This document shows, piece by piece, positions 1 through 5,867 of a DNA stretch of 7,060 nt. Every line of letters starts with the position of its first letter. Position 1 is the stretch's first letter. The DNA comes from an uncultured Eubacteriales bacterium (lineage in GTDB: Bacteria; Bacillota; Clostridia; Oscillospirales; Acutalibacteraceae): contig ONPH01000024.1 of assembly GCA_900319655.1 (NCBI GenBank), positions 1 to 7,060 of the forward strand. The letters are read 5' to 3'. The notes under the pieces were generated by a model. It searched no databases. It was not told the DNA's origin and saw nothing but the letters and a program-made list of their open reading frames with translations. The position numbers and the translations under genes are program-made.

Positions 1-32
1 CCACCTTTTTCTGGCGAAAACGGCAACCCTTT

Positions 33-47
33 TGTCACTTCGTGACA
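33..47. promoter_or_regulatory. Perfect 6-3-6 dyad (hairpin or operator)
   Basis: TGTCAC and GTGACA are perfect reverse complements separated by TTC. As RNA this forms a small stable hairpin, and as DNA it has the shape of a short operator half-site pair. No T-run follows, so it is not a terminator. The GTGAC at 79-83 could also pair with GTCAC at 34-38, giving an alternative fold. Function is unknown. Confidence 0.4.
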
Positions 48-48
48 T

Positions 49-65
49 TTCCCCTAACAGGGGAA
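49..65. promoter_or_regulatory. 6-bp stem hairpin with 5-base loop
   Basis: TTCCCC (49-54) pairs with GGGGAA (60-65) around the loop TAACA. It competes with a second palindrome, GGGAA-T-TTCCC at 61-71, so the two folds exclude each other. Mutually exclusive stems just upstream of a strong Shine-Dalgarno sequence are suggestive of RNA regulation, but nothing here proves it. Confidence 0.35.
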
Positions 66-89
66 TTTCCCGTAACAAGTGACGGGGGA
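66..89 (+). promoter_or_regulatory. Hairpin that would cover the 84-90 Shine-Dalgarno sequence
   Basis: CCCGT (69-73) can pair with ACGGG (82-86), extended by two G-U wobbles and a T-A pair. This would bury part of the GGGGGAG run at 84-90. That run is the ribosome binding site for a seven-codon ORF starting at 98. The stem is short with an 8-base loop, so stability is uncertain. Confidence 0.25.
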
Positions 90-97
90 GGCTTTAA

Positions 98-121
98 ATG
101 TGCGTTTATATATTTAAATGA
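98..121 (+). CDS. Possible seven-codon leader peptide
   Basis: ATG at 98 follows the purine-rich GGGGGAGG (84-91) at 6 bases spacing and encodes only MCVYIFK before TGA at 119-121. The stop overlaps another ATG at 118 in the ATGA arrangement typical of coupled genes. The frame opened at 118 reads through AT-rich, protein-unlike sequence into the terminase small subunit. The ribosome binding site is good, but a peptide this short has no independent support, so it may be fortuitous or an uncoupled leader. Confidence 0.2.
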   Translation: MCVYIFK

Positions 122-127
122 AACGCA
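101..127. repeat. 7-bp inverted repeat flanking the ATG at 118
   Basis: TGCGTTT (101-107) and AAACGCA (121-127) are exact reverse complements around a 13-base AT-rich spacer that contains the ATG at 118. It could be a protein-binding dyad or a weak RNA hairpin. No known operator is recognised. Confidence 0.3.
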
Positions 128-140
128 TTTTAAAGCAAAA

Positions 141-193
141 TAAAAAAATTTTAAATTATTTTTTTAAAAATTGCATAAAAGTATGCAATTTTT
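141..193. terminator. Two abutting AT-rich hairpins, the second terminator-like
   Basis: The first stem is TAAAAAAAT (141-149) with ATTTTTTTA (158-166) and contains no G-C pair. The second is a perfect 12-bp stem, 166-177 with 182-193, around the loop AAAG. Its core is TTGCATA/TATGCAA, flanked by A5 on the left and T6 (189-194) on the right. The A-stem-T layout is that of a bidirectional intrinsic terminator, but with only two G-C pairs it would be weak. It could instead end transcription entering from upstream, or be part of a packaging recognition region, since such sites often lie next to the small terminase gene. Confidence 0.4.
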
Positions 194-212
194 TGAGTTT
201 TGGGCCTATAAG
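183..212 (+). promoter_or_regulatory. Weak promoter candidate for the late operon
   Basis: TATAAG (207-212) is close to a -10 box. ATGCAA (183-188), 18 bases upstream, matches only 3 of 6 positions of the -35 consensus and lies in the right arm of the 166-193 hairpin. A poor -35 is typical of late phage promoters that need an activator. A purine-rich GGAGGGAGG follows at 214-222, but no start codon lies at a useful distance. Confidence 0.2.
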
Positions 213-293
213 TGGAGGGAGGTTTTACAAACGACTAAATGACAATCATTATTTCAATCAAAAGTCACAAGCAAAACATTCCCTTCAAAAATC

Positions 294-298
294 GGAGG
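294..298 (+). promoter_or_regulatory. Ribosome binding site that decides the terminase small subunit start
   Basis: GGAGG at 294-298 has 8 bases to the ATT at 307. It overlaps the in-frame GTG at 298-300, which therefore cannot use it, and the TTG at 308 hits a stop after four codons. It is the only strong Shine-Dalgarno sequence properly placed for the conserved part of the small terminase. Confidence 0.6.
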
Positions 299-306
299 TG
301 AAATTT

Positions 307-771
307 ATTGACAGCAAATTAAAGGACAGGGAAAAACAGTTTTGCGCGTGTTACGCCGAGACAGGCGACGTCAGGCTGTCGGCAAGGCTTGCAGGCTACC
401 GCCTGAACAGCCGCGCGAAGGGCATTAAGCTTTTATCGAGGGACGATATCCGTGAGGAGATTGAAAATCTACTGATTTCAAAGGAAAAGCTTGCCAAGCG
501 GCTGGCGGTGCTGGGCTATCGAAGGCTTGCGTTCGGCGGTGTGAACGACGCCGTGTCGCTCATCTGTTCCGAGAATGCGACGGAGCAGGATTTGAGCGGA
601 ATGGATTTCTATATGATTTCCGAGATTAAAAAGCCGAAGGACGGCGCGCTGGAGGTCAAGTTCTTCGACCGCATCAAGGCGCTTGAAAAGCTCGAAAACG
701 CCTGTGCAGATACGAGCGCCAAGAGCCTGTTCGACGCTATCGGCGGACAGGGCGGTGAGGAAGATGATTAA
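307..771 (+). CDS. terS: Phage terminase small subunit
   Basis: This protein binds the packaging site on the phage DNA concatemer and delivers it to the large subunit. The conserved part starts at about residue 5 (LKDREKQFCACYAETGDV). A helix-turn-helix-like DNA-binding segment follows at about 17-50. A KFFDRIKALEKLE helix (118-130), typical of Terminase_2-type small subunits, precedes an acidic tail ending GGEEDD. The reading frame is open back to an ATG at 118, but 118-300 is AT-rich, hairpin-forming and encodes Lys/Asn/Phe-rich low-complexity sequence, so I do not accept that start. The best-placed ribosome binding site points to ATT at 307, giving 154 residues. GTG at 298 (157 residues) is the conventional alternative. 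The last 8 bases overlap the large subunit gene. Family call is confident; the start is not. Confidence 0.85.
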   Translation: MDSKLKDREKQFCACYAETGDVRLSARLAGYRLNSRAKGIKLLSRDDIREEIENLLISKEKLAKRLAVLGYRRLAFGGVNDAVSLICSENATEQDLSGMDFYMISEIKKPKDGALEVKFFDRIKALEKLENACADTSAKSLFDAIGGQGGEEDD

Positions 772-2008
772 GCGCTTCTCAAAAAAACAGCTTAAGGTTT
801 TACGGTGGTGGCACAAAAATTCGCCGCACTACAGCCGCGACGCGATTATCTGCGACGGCGCTGTGCGGAGCGGAAAGACGTTTTGTATGTCGCTTTCCTT
901 TATAATCTGGAGCTTTTACGAGAACGGCGGCTCGGACTTTGCGCTTTGCGGCAAGACGATCAGTTCGCTTCGGAGAAATATGGTTACTCCGATTATCCCC
1001 CTGCTGAACTCGCTCGGCTTTGTCTGCGAGGACAAGCTCAGCCGCAATATCCTAACGGTCAGCTACGGCGGCGTTACCAACCGCTTTTACCTGTTCGGCG
1101 GCAAGGACGAATCGTCCGCCTCGCTGATTCAGGGTATGACGCTCAGCGGCGTTTTGTTTGACGAGGCGGCGCTTATGCCGCGCTCATTTGTCGAGCAGGC
1201 GCTTGCGAGGTGCTCGGTTAACGGCTCGCGGTTTTGGTTCAACTGCAACCCCGAACACCCCGAGCACTGGTTCTACCTTGAATGGATCAAAAAGGCGGAG
1301 CGCAAAAACGCGCTTTATCTGCACTTTACGATGGACGACAATCCGTCGCTTTCAGACCGCGTTAAGCGCAGGTATGAAAATTTGTACTCGGGCGTGTTCT
1401 ACGAGCGGTTTGTAAAGGGCAGGTGGGTTGCCGTGTACGGCGCTGTCTACCCGTTTATGAGCGATGAAAAAATGTACTGCGATGTGCCTTCGGGCGGCTT
1501 TGACCGCTACGCCGTATCTATAGATTACGGCACCGTGAACCCTGCCTCGATGGGGCTATGGGGCAGGCAGAACGGCGTTTGGTACAGAATTGACGAGTAC
1601 TATTTTGACTCGCGCAAGGAGGGCTGTCAGAGAACCGACGAGGAGCATTACGACGCTCTGTGCCGCTTGTGCGGCGACCGCAAAATTTCAGCCGTGGCGG
1701 TTGACCCGTCGGCGGCGAGCTTTATTGAGGTCGTCAGGCGGCATGGAAAATTCAGCGTAAAACCCGCGCAGAACAGTGTTGTTAACGGAATACGGCGTGT
1801 TACCCAGGCGCTGAAGGACGGAAGTATCAGGATTTGTAACACGTGCGCGGCGTCACGTCGCGAGTTTATGCTTTACAAGTGGGACACCGCCAAGCGCGAC
1901 GACGTCCCCGTGAAGAAAAACGACCACGCGATGGACGATATCCGTTATTTTGTTACAACGATTATGGACGGCGGAACAGGCGCGGTTGCGTTTGCCGCCG
2001 AAAGATAG
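764..2008 (+). CDS. terL: Phage terminase large subunit (packaging ATPase and nuclease)
   Basis: This is the motor that pumps DNA into the prohead and cuts it, 414 residues, in the PBSX/SPP1-like (Terminase_3/6) group. The ATPase half has Walker A GAVRSGKT at 32-39, Walker B VLFDEA with D133 and E134, and a coupling motif FNCNP at 159-163. The RNase H-like nuclease half has its three expected acidic positions: D254 in SIDYGT, D314 in AVAVDP, and D391/D392 in DHAMDDIRYF. All catalytic residues are present and the length is normal, so it looks functional. ATG at 764 overlaps the small subunit by 8 bases and has GAGG only 3 bases upstream, so translation probably depends on coupling. An upstream in-frame ATG at 683 lies inside terS and adds sequence unlike the family, so I rejected it. 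Confidence 0.96.
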   Translation: MIKRFSKKQLKVLRWWHKNSPHYSRDAIICDGAVRSGKTFCMSLSFIIWSFYENGGSDFALCGKTISSLRRNMVTPIIPLLNSLGFVCEDKLSRNILTVSYGGVTNRFYLFGGKDESSASLIQGMTLSGVLFDEAALMPRSFVEQALARCSVNGSRFWFNCNPEHPEHWFYLEWIKKAERKNALYLHFTMDDNPSLSDRVKRRYENLYSGVFYERFVKGRWVAVYGAVYPFMSDEKMYCDVPSGGFDRYAVSIDYGTVNPASMGLWGRQNGVWYRIDEYYFDSRKEGCQRTDEEHYDALCRLCGDRKISAVAVDPSAASFIEVVRRHGKFSVKPAQNSVVNGIRRVTQALKDGSIRICNTCAASRREFMLYKWDTAKRDDVPVKKNDHAMDDIRYFVTTIMDGGTGAVAFAAER

Positions 2009-2018
2009 GAGGAAACCT

Positions 2019-3161
2019 GTGTTTGGAAGAAAAAAGCACAGCGGTAAAGCGAGTGTGCAGACGGTCGCCAAAAAGCCTGCTTCAAGCGCCTTTCCGCAGT
2101 TTTGGAACAGCGACACGCTGACTGCTGCGGAGCGCGGTCTGTACTCCGCTCTCAGGGAAGCCGTGCCGGTTATCGACGCGGCAATCGGCAAGATTGTAAG
2201 GCTTTCGGGCGGCTTTAGGCTGGTTACGGAGGACAGGCGCGCTCAGAAGCTTGCCGACGACTTTGTTAAGAACGTTGCGGTCAACAGCGCAGGAATGGGG
2301 CTCGGCGGCTTTGTCAGCGCCTACCTCGACAGTCTGCTGACCTTTGGCGAAGCGGTGGGGGAGATGATACCCTCGCCTGACGGCAGGGGAATATCCGCAC
2401 TGTACAACGCAAGCCTTGACGACGTTGAACTGAGCTTCGGGGAAAATCCGCTCGATTTGCGAGTGAGCGTGAAGGGCTGCGGCGAGAACTCTCCCGTTAA
2501 ATATCCGCAGCTCGTCGTCGCCGGAATTCTTAACCAGAAGTCCGGCAAGCCGAGGGGAACCTCGATTTTGGCAGGGCTTCCGTTTGTAAGCTCTATTATG
2601 CTCAGAATTTTGGAGTCGCTCAAAACAAACTGGGAGCGAATCGGTGACGTCCGCTTTGCCGTGACGTGCAGTCCCGGCGCTGACGGAGTTTTCACCGAGG
2701 AAAACGCAAGGCTGATTGCCGACGAGTGGAAAAAGGCTATGCGAAGCGACACCGTGTGCGATTTTGTGGCGCTGGGAGATGTGAGTATTAAGGCAATCGG
2801 AGCTGACAATCAGCTTCCCGACTGCGAAGTGCCTGTCAGGGTGATTTTGGAGCAGATTGTCGCAAAGCTCGGTATTCCGCCGTTTTTGCTCGGTCTGAGC
2901 TGGTCGAGCACCGAGCGTATGAGCGCTCAGCAGGCGGATATTCTGACGAGCGAGCTCGAGTTTTACCGCTCGGCGGTAGAGCCCGCAATCAGGAAAATCG
3001 CCGGAATGCACCTGCGTCTGTGCGGCTTTAACTGCGGCTTTGACGTTGAATGGGACAACATCAATTTGCAGGACGAGGTGGAGCTTTCCCAGGCAAGGCT
3101 CAACAACGCGAACGCCCTGAAAACAGAGAGAGAAGTTGGTTTGGAGGTAATGGATGAATAA
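2019..3161 (+). CDS. Phage portal protein
   Basis: The portal is the ring at one capsid vertex through which DNA enters and leaves and on which the terminase docks. At 380 residues this is a compact member of the SPP1/HK97-like portal class. Supporting features are position directly after the large terminase, the EAVPVIDAAIGKIVRLSGGF segment near residues 47-66, a clip/stem region at about 180-290 (PRGTSILAGLPFVSSIM, then ERIGDVRFAV), and the characteristic AKLGIPPFLLGL at 282-292 followed by helical crown-like sequence. The start is GTG at 2019, with AGGAGG (2007-2012) 6 bases upstream; this Shine-Dalgarno overlaps the large terminase stop codon. The ATG at 1950 has no matching site and lies in terL. 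The gene ends with an 8-base overlap with the protease. Confidence 0.9.
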   Translation: MFGRKKHSGKASVQTVAKKPASSAFPQFWNSDTLTAAERGLYSALREAVPVIDAAIGKIVRLSGGFRLVTEDRRAQKLADDFVKNVAVNSAGMGLGGFVSAYLDSLLTFGEAVGEMIPSPDGRGISALYNASLDDVELSFGENPLDLRVSVKGCGENSPVKYPQLVVAGILNQKSGKPRGTSILAGLPFVSSIMLRILESLKTNWERIGDVRFAVTCSPGADGVFTEENARLIADEWKKAMRSDTVCDFVALGDVSIKAIGADNQLPDCEVPVRVILEQIVAKLGIPPFLLGLSWSSTERMSAQQADILTSELEFYRSAVEPAIRKIAGMHLRLCGFNCGFDVEWDNINLQDEVELSQARLNNANALKTEREVGLEVMDE

Positions 3162-4134
3162 CAGAGGGACCGTCACCAAGGACGCGGTTATCGGCGGCAG
3201 CACAAGCCGTCCGACGGATGAGGAGCTCGGGCTTATCAACGCCTACACGCGCCGTGAGCTTTCTGCCGATGAGGTTTATGTATTCTCGGTTGTGCTCTGC
3301 GACAACGACGTTGACCGCGACGGCGAGCGCTTCACCGTGGAGTCGCTCTTTGAGCTTGAAAAGCTCTTTGTCGGCAAGACGGGGATTTTTGACCACAATC
3401 CGTCCGCCAAGAACCAGACCGCGAGGATTTTTGCCTGCGCGGTCGAGAGCGGCGGCGGAAAAAAGACCGTCACCGGCGACGATTACTTTTGCCTTAAGGC
3501 GAGGGCGTATATCCCCGTAAATCCCGACACCGCCGCGGTAATTTCCGCGATTGACAGCGGAATTATCCGCGAAGTCAGCGTGGGCTGCGCGGTCGAGAGA
3601 ACCGTTTGCAGTATCTGCGGCGAGGATATCGGAATGTGCCCCCACAAAAAGGGCGAACAGTACGGCGGCAAGCTCTGCTGCGGCGAGCTCGTAAAGCCGT
3701 ACGACGCCTACGAATGGAGCTTTGTTGCCGTGCCGTCGCAAAGGCAGGCAGGCGTTACAAAGTCCTTAAAAAGAAAGGAAGTCACAATGGAAGAAATTAT
3801 GAAAAGACTTGAAAAACAGGGAGGTCTTAACCTCAGCGACGGCGAGCGCGAAAAGCTCTGCGCCTATATCAAAAACCTGAAATCAAGCGCGAAGGACGGC
3901 GTTTATTACCGCGACAGCCTGAGCGCCGAGGTGCTCAGACTTTCCGCCGCGGTTCAGCCCGAGGTCTCGCGCGAGACAATGGACTGTATCGCAAAGTCAC
4001 TGTCAGTGGCGCAGCTTGACGAGCTCAAACGCGCCTTTGAAAAAAAGCTCGGCAACAGCGTAATGCCCAAGCCGCAGCTTTACACGTCAAAATCAAAAAA
4101 GGACTCGCAGAGCAACCGCGAGTTCAGCATTTAA
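3154..4134 (+). CDS. Prohead protease fused to capsid scaffold
   Basis: This 326-residue protein has two parts. Residues about 36-200 look like a herpesvirus-assemblin/HK97-type prohead serine protease: NDVDRDGERF (51-60), likely catalytic His81 in GIFDHNP, likely Ser142 in IIREVSVGC, and an AYEWSFVAVP strand (185-194). Between the serine and that last strand lies a Cys/His cluster (C152, C155, C162, H164, C175, C176), probably a metal-binding loop. Residues about 212-326 are helical and charged, with a basic tail, as expected for a scaffold degraded during maturation. The combination matches phages in which scaffold and protease share a frame. ATG 3154 has GGAGG (3143-3147) at 6 bases and overlaps the portal stop by 8 bases. 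Catalytic residues are assigned from motif context, not structure. Confidence 0.85.
   Translation: MNNRGTVTKDAVIGGSTSRPTDEELGLINAYTRRELSADEVYVFSVVLCDNDVDRDGERFTVESLFELEKLFVGKTGIFDHNPSAKNQTARIFACAVESGGGKKTVTGDDYFCLKARAYIPVNPDTAAVISAIDSGIIREVSVGCAVERTVCSICGEDIGMCPHKKGEQYGGKLCCGELVKPYDAYEWSFVAVPSQRQAGVTKSLKRKEVTMEEIMKRLEKQGGLNLSDGEREKLCAYIKNLKSSAKDGVYYRDSLSAEVLRLSAAVQPEVSRETMDCIAKSLSVAQLDELKRAFEKKLGNSVMPKPQLYTSKSKKDSQSNREFSI
3787..4134 (+). CDS. Nested in-frame start: free scaffold protein
   Basis: ATG 3787 is codon 212 of the protease-scaffold gene and sits exactly at the domain boundary. AAAGGAAG (3774-3781) lies 5 bases upstream, a credible ribosome binding site. Translation from here would give a 115-residue helical protein beginning MEEIMKRLEKQGG and ending in a Lys/Arg-rich tail, in excess over the protease fusion. 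The same logic is known from lambda C/Nu3. The protein seen is the C-terminal part of the fusion, so this is an alternative product rather than a separate locus. Confidence 0.55.
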   Translation: MEEIMKRLEKQGGLNLSDGEREKLCAYIKNLKSSAKDGVYYRDSLSAEVLRLSAAVQPEVSRETMDCIAKSLSVAQLDELKRAFEKKLGNSVMPKPQLYTSKSKKDSQSNREFSI

Positions 4135-4146
4135 GGGAGGATAATT

Positions 4147-4482
4147 ATGGGAATCAGTTTTAAAGGATACGGCGAAAACGTCGTTACATTCAACGCCGAC
4201 AGCGCGCTTACCGAGGCAGGCGTGCCTGTTAAGATGACCGCGGACAGCACCGTCGGCAAGTGCTCCGCAAACGATAAGTTCTGCGGAATTTGCGTTAATC
4301 TGCGCGACGGCTACGCGGCTGTTCAGCTTTCGGGCTATGTTGTAGTGCCTGCCGCCGCAAAGCTCAATGTGGGTTATCAGAAGGTAGCGGTGAACTCCGC
4401 AGGCAAGCTTGCCGCAAACGAAAACGGCAGAGAGGTGCTCGTTGTAATTTCGAGCGCAACCGAAGCCGGTATCATTCTTTAG
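4147..4482 (+). CDS. Probable capsid decoration/stabilisation protein (DUF2190-like)
   Basis: This 111-residue protein has no signal peptide or membrane segment and looks all-beta: short alternating hydrophobic strands and glycines, including AAVQLSGYVVVPAA at about 58-71 and a REVLVVISS strand near the C-terminus, before the final AGIIL. Small beta-rich proteins encoded just before the major capsid protein commonly bind the mature shell from outside, and the strand pattern resembles DUF2190-type phage proteins. ATG 4147 follows GGGAGG (4135-4140) by 6 bases, and the gap to the scaffold stop is only 12 bases. A strong site next to the capsid gene fits a protein needed in high copy. Function rests on context and fold impression, not a recognised catalytic motif. 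Confidence 0.6.
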   Translation: MGISFKGYGENVVTFNADSALTEAGVPVKMTADSTVGKCSANDKFCGICVNLRDGYAAVQLSGYVVVPAAAKLNVGYQKVAVNSAGKLAANENGREVLVVISSATEAGIIL

Positions 4483-4494
4483 GAGGAAAAGTTA

Positions 4495-5499
4495 ATGGCA
4501 AATTTTGAAAATATCACAATCGAAAAGGGTATGTACCAGACCAAGGGCGGCCTTACCGCCGCTCTTGAAAAGCTCGACCCGTCCGAAAACTACATCGGCA
4601 CCGCGCTTGAGGGGCTCGACGCTTTTTCAAGACAGCTCAAGCGCTTTGACATCAGGGTGAGCGGCAGCGGCAGCGACTGCGTCGAAAAGTTCTTCCAGAC
4701 CTCAAACTCCGCCGCGCTCTTTCCCGAGTATGTGAGCCGCGCGGTTGCTCAGGGTATGGAGCGCGCCGACATTCTGCCGAACATCGTGGCAACCGTGACC
4801 GACATTGAGGGTATGGACTACAGAAGTATCGCGTCCGTACCCGGCGATGACGACAAGGAGCTTAAGGTGGTAAACGAGGGCGCGTACATTCCGCAGACAA
4901 ACATCAGAACACGCGAGAACCTCGTCAAGCTTCACAAGCGCGGCAGAATGTTGGTCGCTTCGTATGAGGCGCTCAGGTTCCAGCGCCTTGATTTGTTCAC
5001 CGTCACCCTCAACCAAATCGGCGCTTACATCGCGAGAGCACAGCTTAAGGACGCAATCGGCGTGCTCATTAACGGCGACGGCAACAACAACGCGGCTGCC
5101 AACGTAAACGCGGCAACTCAGGGCGAAATCTCCTACGGTGACTTGGTAAAGCTCTGGTCGAACCTCGCGCCCTACGAGCTCAACACTATCCTCGCGCCCA
5201 CTGCCGAGATGGAGAAAATCCTCTCGCTTTCGCAGATGCAGGATTCTCACGCAGGGCTCGATTTTCAGGCGACAGGCAAGATGATTACTCCCCTCGGCGC
5301 AAACCTTCTTCACGCTCCCGAGATGCAGTCCGGCAAGATTATCGGTCTCGACAAAAACTGCGCTCTCGAGATGGTGCAGGCAGGCGGAGTTATCACCGAC
5401 TACGACAAGCTGATTGACCGTCAGCTTGAGCGTGCCGCCGTAACCTGCACCGCAGGCTTCTCAAAAATCTTTACGGAAGCGGCTAAGACGCTTTCTTAA
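4495..5499 (+). CDS. Major capsid protein, HK97 fold
   Basis: This 334-residue protein is the expected size for an HK97-fold coat protein lacking a fused scaffold. Residues 1-50 look like the N-terminal arm. RVSGSGSDCVEKFF to about 100 leads into the core, the charged DDDKELKVVNEGAYIPQT (118-135) is a likely E-loop to P-domain transition, and RLDLFTVTLNQIGAYIARAQ (164-183) looks like the long spine helix, followed by LINGDGNNNA. The C-terminal half (about 215-334) fits the A-domain and returns to a closing strand. ATG 4495 has AGGAGG (4481-4486) at 8 bases, overlapping the preceding TAG. Position after scaffold and decoration genes supports the call. No transmembrane or enzymatic motif is seen. 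Confidence 0.9.
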   Translation: MANFENITIEKGMYQTKGGLTAALEKLDPSENYIGTALEGLDAFSRQLKRFDIRVSGSGSDCVEKFFQTSNSAALFPEYVSRAVAQGMERADILPNIVATVTDIEGMDYRSIASVPGDDDKELKVVNEGAYIPQTNIRTRENLVKLHKRGRMLVASYEALRFQRLDLFTVTLNQIGAYIARAQLKDAIGVLINGDGNNNAAANVNAATQGEISYGDLVKLWSNLAPYELNTILAPTAEMEKILSLSQMQDSHAGLDFQATGKMITPLGANLLHAPEMQSGKIIGLDKNCALEMVQAGGVITDYDKLIDRQLERAAVTCTAGFSKIFTEAAKTLS

Positions 5500-5512
5500 C
5501 GGAGGGAAAGGT

Positions 5513-5863
5513 TTGAACATCGCAAATGTTACGGCAGGGTTTGCGGCTTACACGGGGCTTTCCGGCGACGAGCTGTTAAGTCAAAGCGCGCTTATCGAGA
5601 GCGCAGTCGATTATATTGACTCGATTACAGCCGTGGAAAATCCCGATGAGCGGCAAATCAAAAGGCTTGAAAACCTCAGCGCGGTTTACGCCTGCAGACT
5701 GTACGAAATGCGCGGCTCAGACGTTACTTCCTTTACCGCGGGCGACGTAAAAATTACGTCGTCCGCCGGCGGTAAAGGCGGCGCAGAGGCGCTTTGGCAG
5801 GAGCAAAAAAAGCTGTGCTCCGATATTTTACGCGCTGAAAACTTTTTATTTGGCAGGATGTGA
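5513..5863 (+). CDS. Head-tail connector (adaptor) protein
   Basis: A 116-residue, mainly helical protein directly after the coat protein, the usual place for an SPP1 gp15/HK97 gp6-type adaptor that forms a ring beneath the portal. Helical stretches are seen around residues 17-40 (SGDELLSQSALIESAVDYID), 45-66, and 87-112, with a short strand-like AGDVKITSSAGG (75-86) between. It starts at TTG 5513, with GGAGGG (5501-5506) 6 bases upstream and no competing ATG nearby. The downstream gene begins after only 4 bases. The family is called from context and fold pattern rather than an invariant motif. Confidence 0.7.
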   Translation: MNIANVTAGFAAYTGLSGDELLSQSALIESAVDYIDSITAVENPDERQIKRLENLSAVYACRLYEMRGSDVTSFTAGDVKITSSAGGKGGAEALWQEQKKLCSDILRAENFLFGRM

Positions 5864-5867
5864 GCAG

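Larger units (their letters stand above)
1..97. repeat. Cluster of short hairpins, possible REP-like interspersed element
   Basis: This non-coding stretch packs several inverted repeats into less than 100 bases: a 6-bp stem at 33-38/42-47, a 6-bp stem at 49-54/60-65, and a weaker pairing at 66-73/82-89. A 12-base unit, TTTCCCSTAACA (S is C or G), occurs twice, at 48-59 and 66-77, with one mismatch. All three forward frames are open for some distance, but none shows a start with a convincing protein. The layout resembles palindromic intergenic repeats scattered through some clostridial genomes. That resemblance is from memory and not demonstrated here. A regulatory leader RNA is the alternative. 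Confidence 0.35.

Noticed and set aside
1..82. 3' end of an upstream gene running in from the left edge
   Set aside because: Frames ending at 45 and 82 are open from the edge, and the third frame is open to about 140. None looks more protein-like than the others, and the sequence is dominated by palindromes.
118..297. N-terminal extension of the terminase small subunit from ATG 118
   Set aside because: It is AT-rich, hairpin-forming, Lys/Asn/Phe-rich and unlike any small terminase. ATG 118 has no ribosome binding site of its own at a useful distance.
239..301. A 20-codon ORF (MTIIISIKSHKQ...) ending just before the small terminase
   Set aside because: The nearest purine-rich site, GGAGGGAGG at 214-222, is 16 bases from the ATG, too far for normal initiation, and the peptide has no recognisable feature.
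2082..3239. A 385-codon open frame on the - strand opposite the portal gene
   Set aside because: It is antisense to a well-supported portal gene, has no good ribosome binding site, and its composition is what the complement of a GC-biased gene gives. The other long - strand frames (3100-3741, 4702-5313, 2321-2809) fail for the same reasons.
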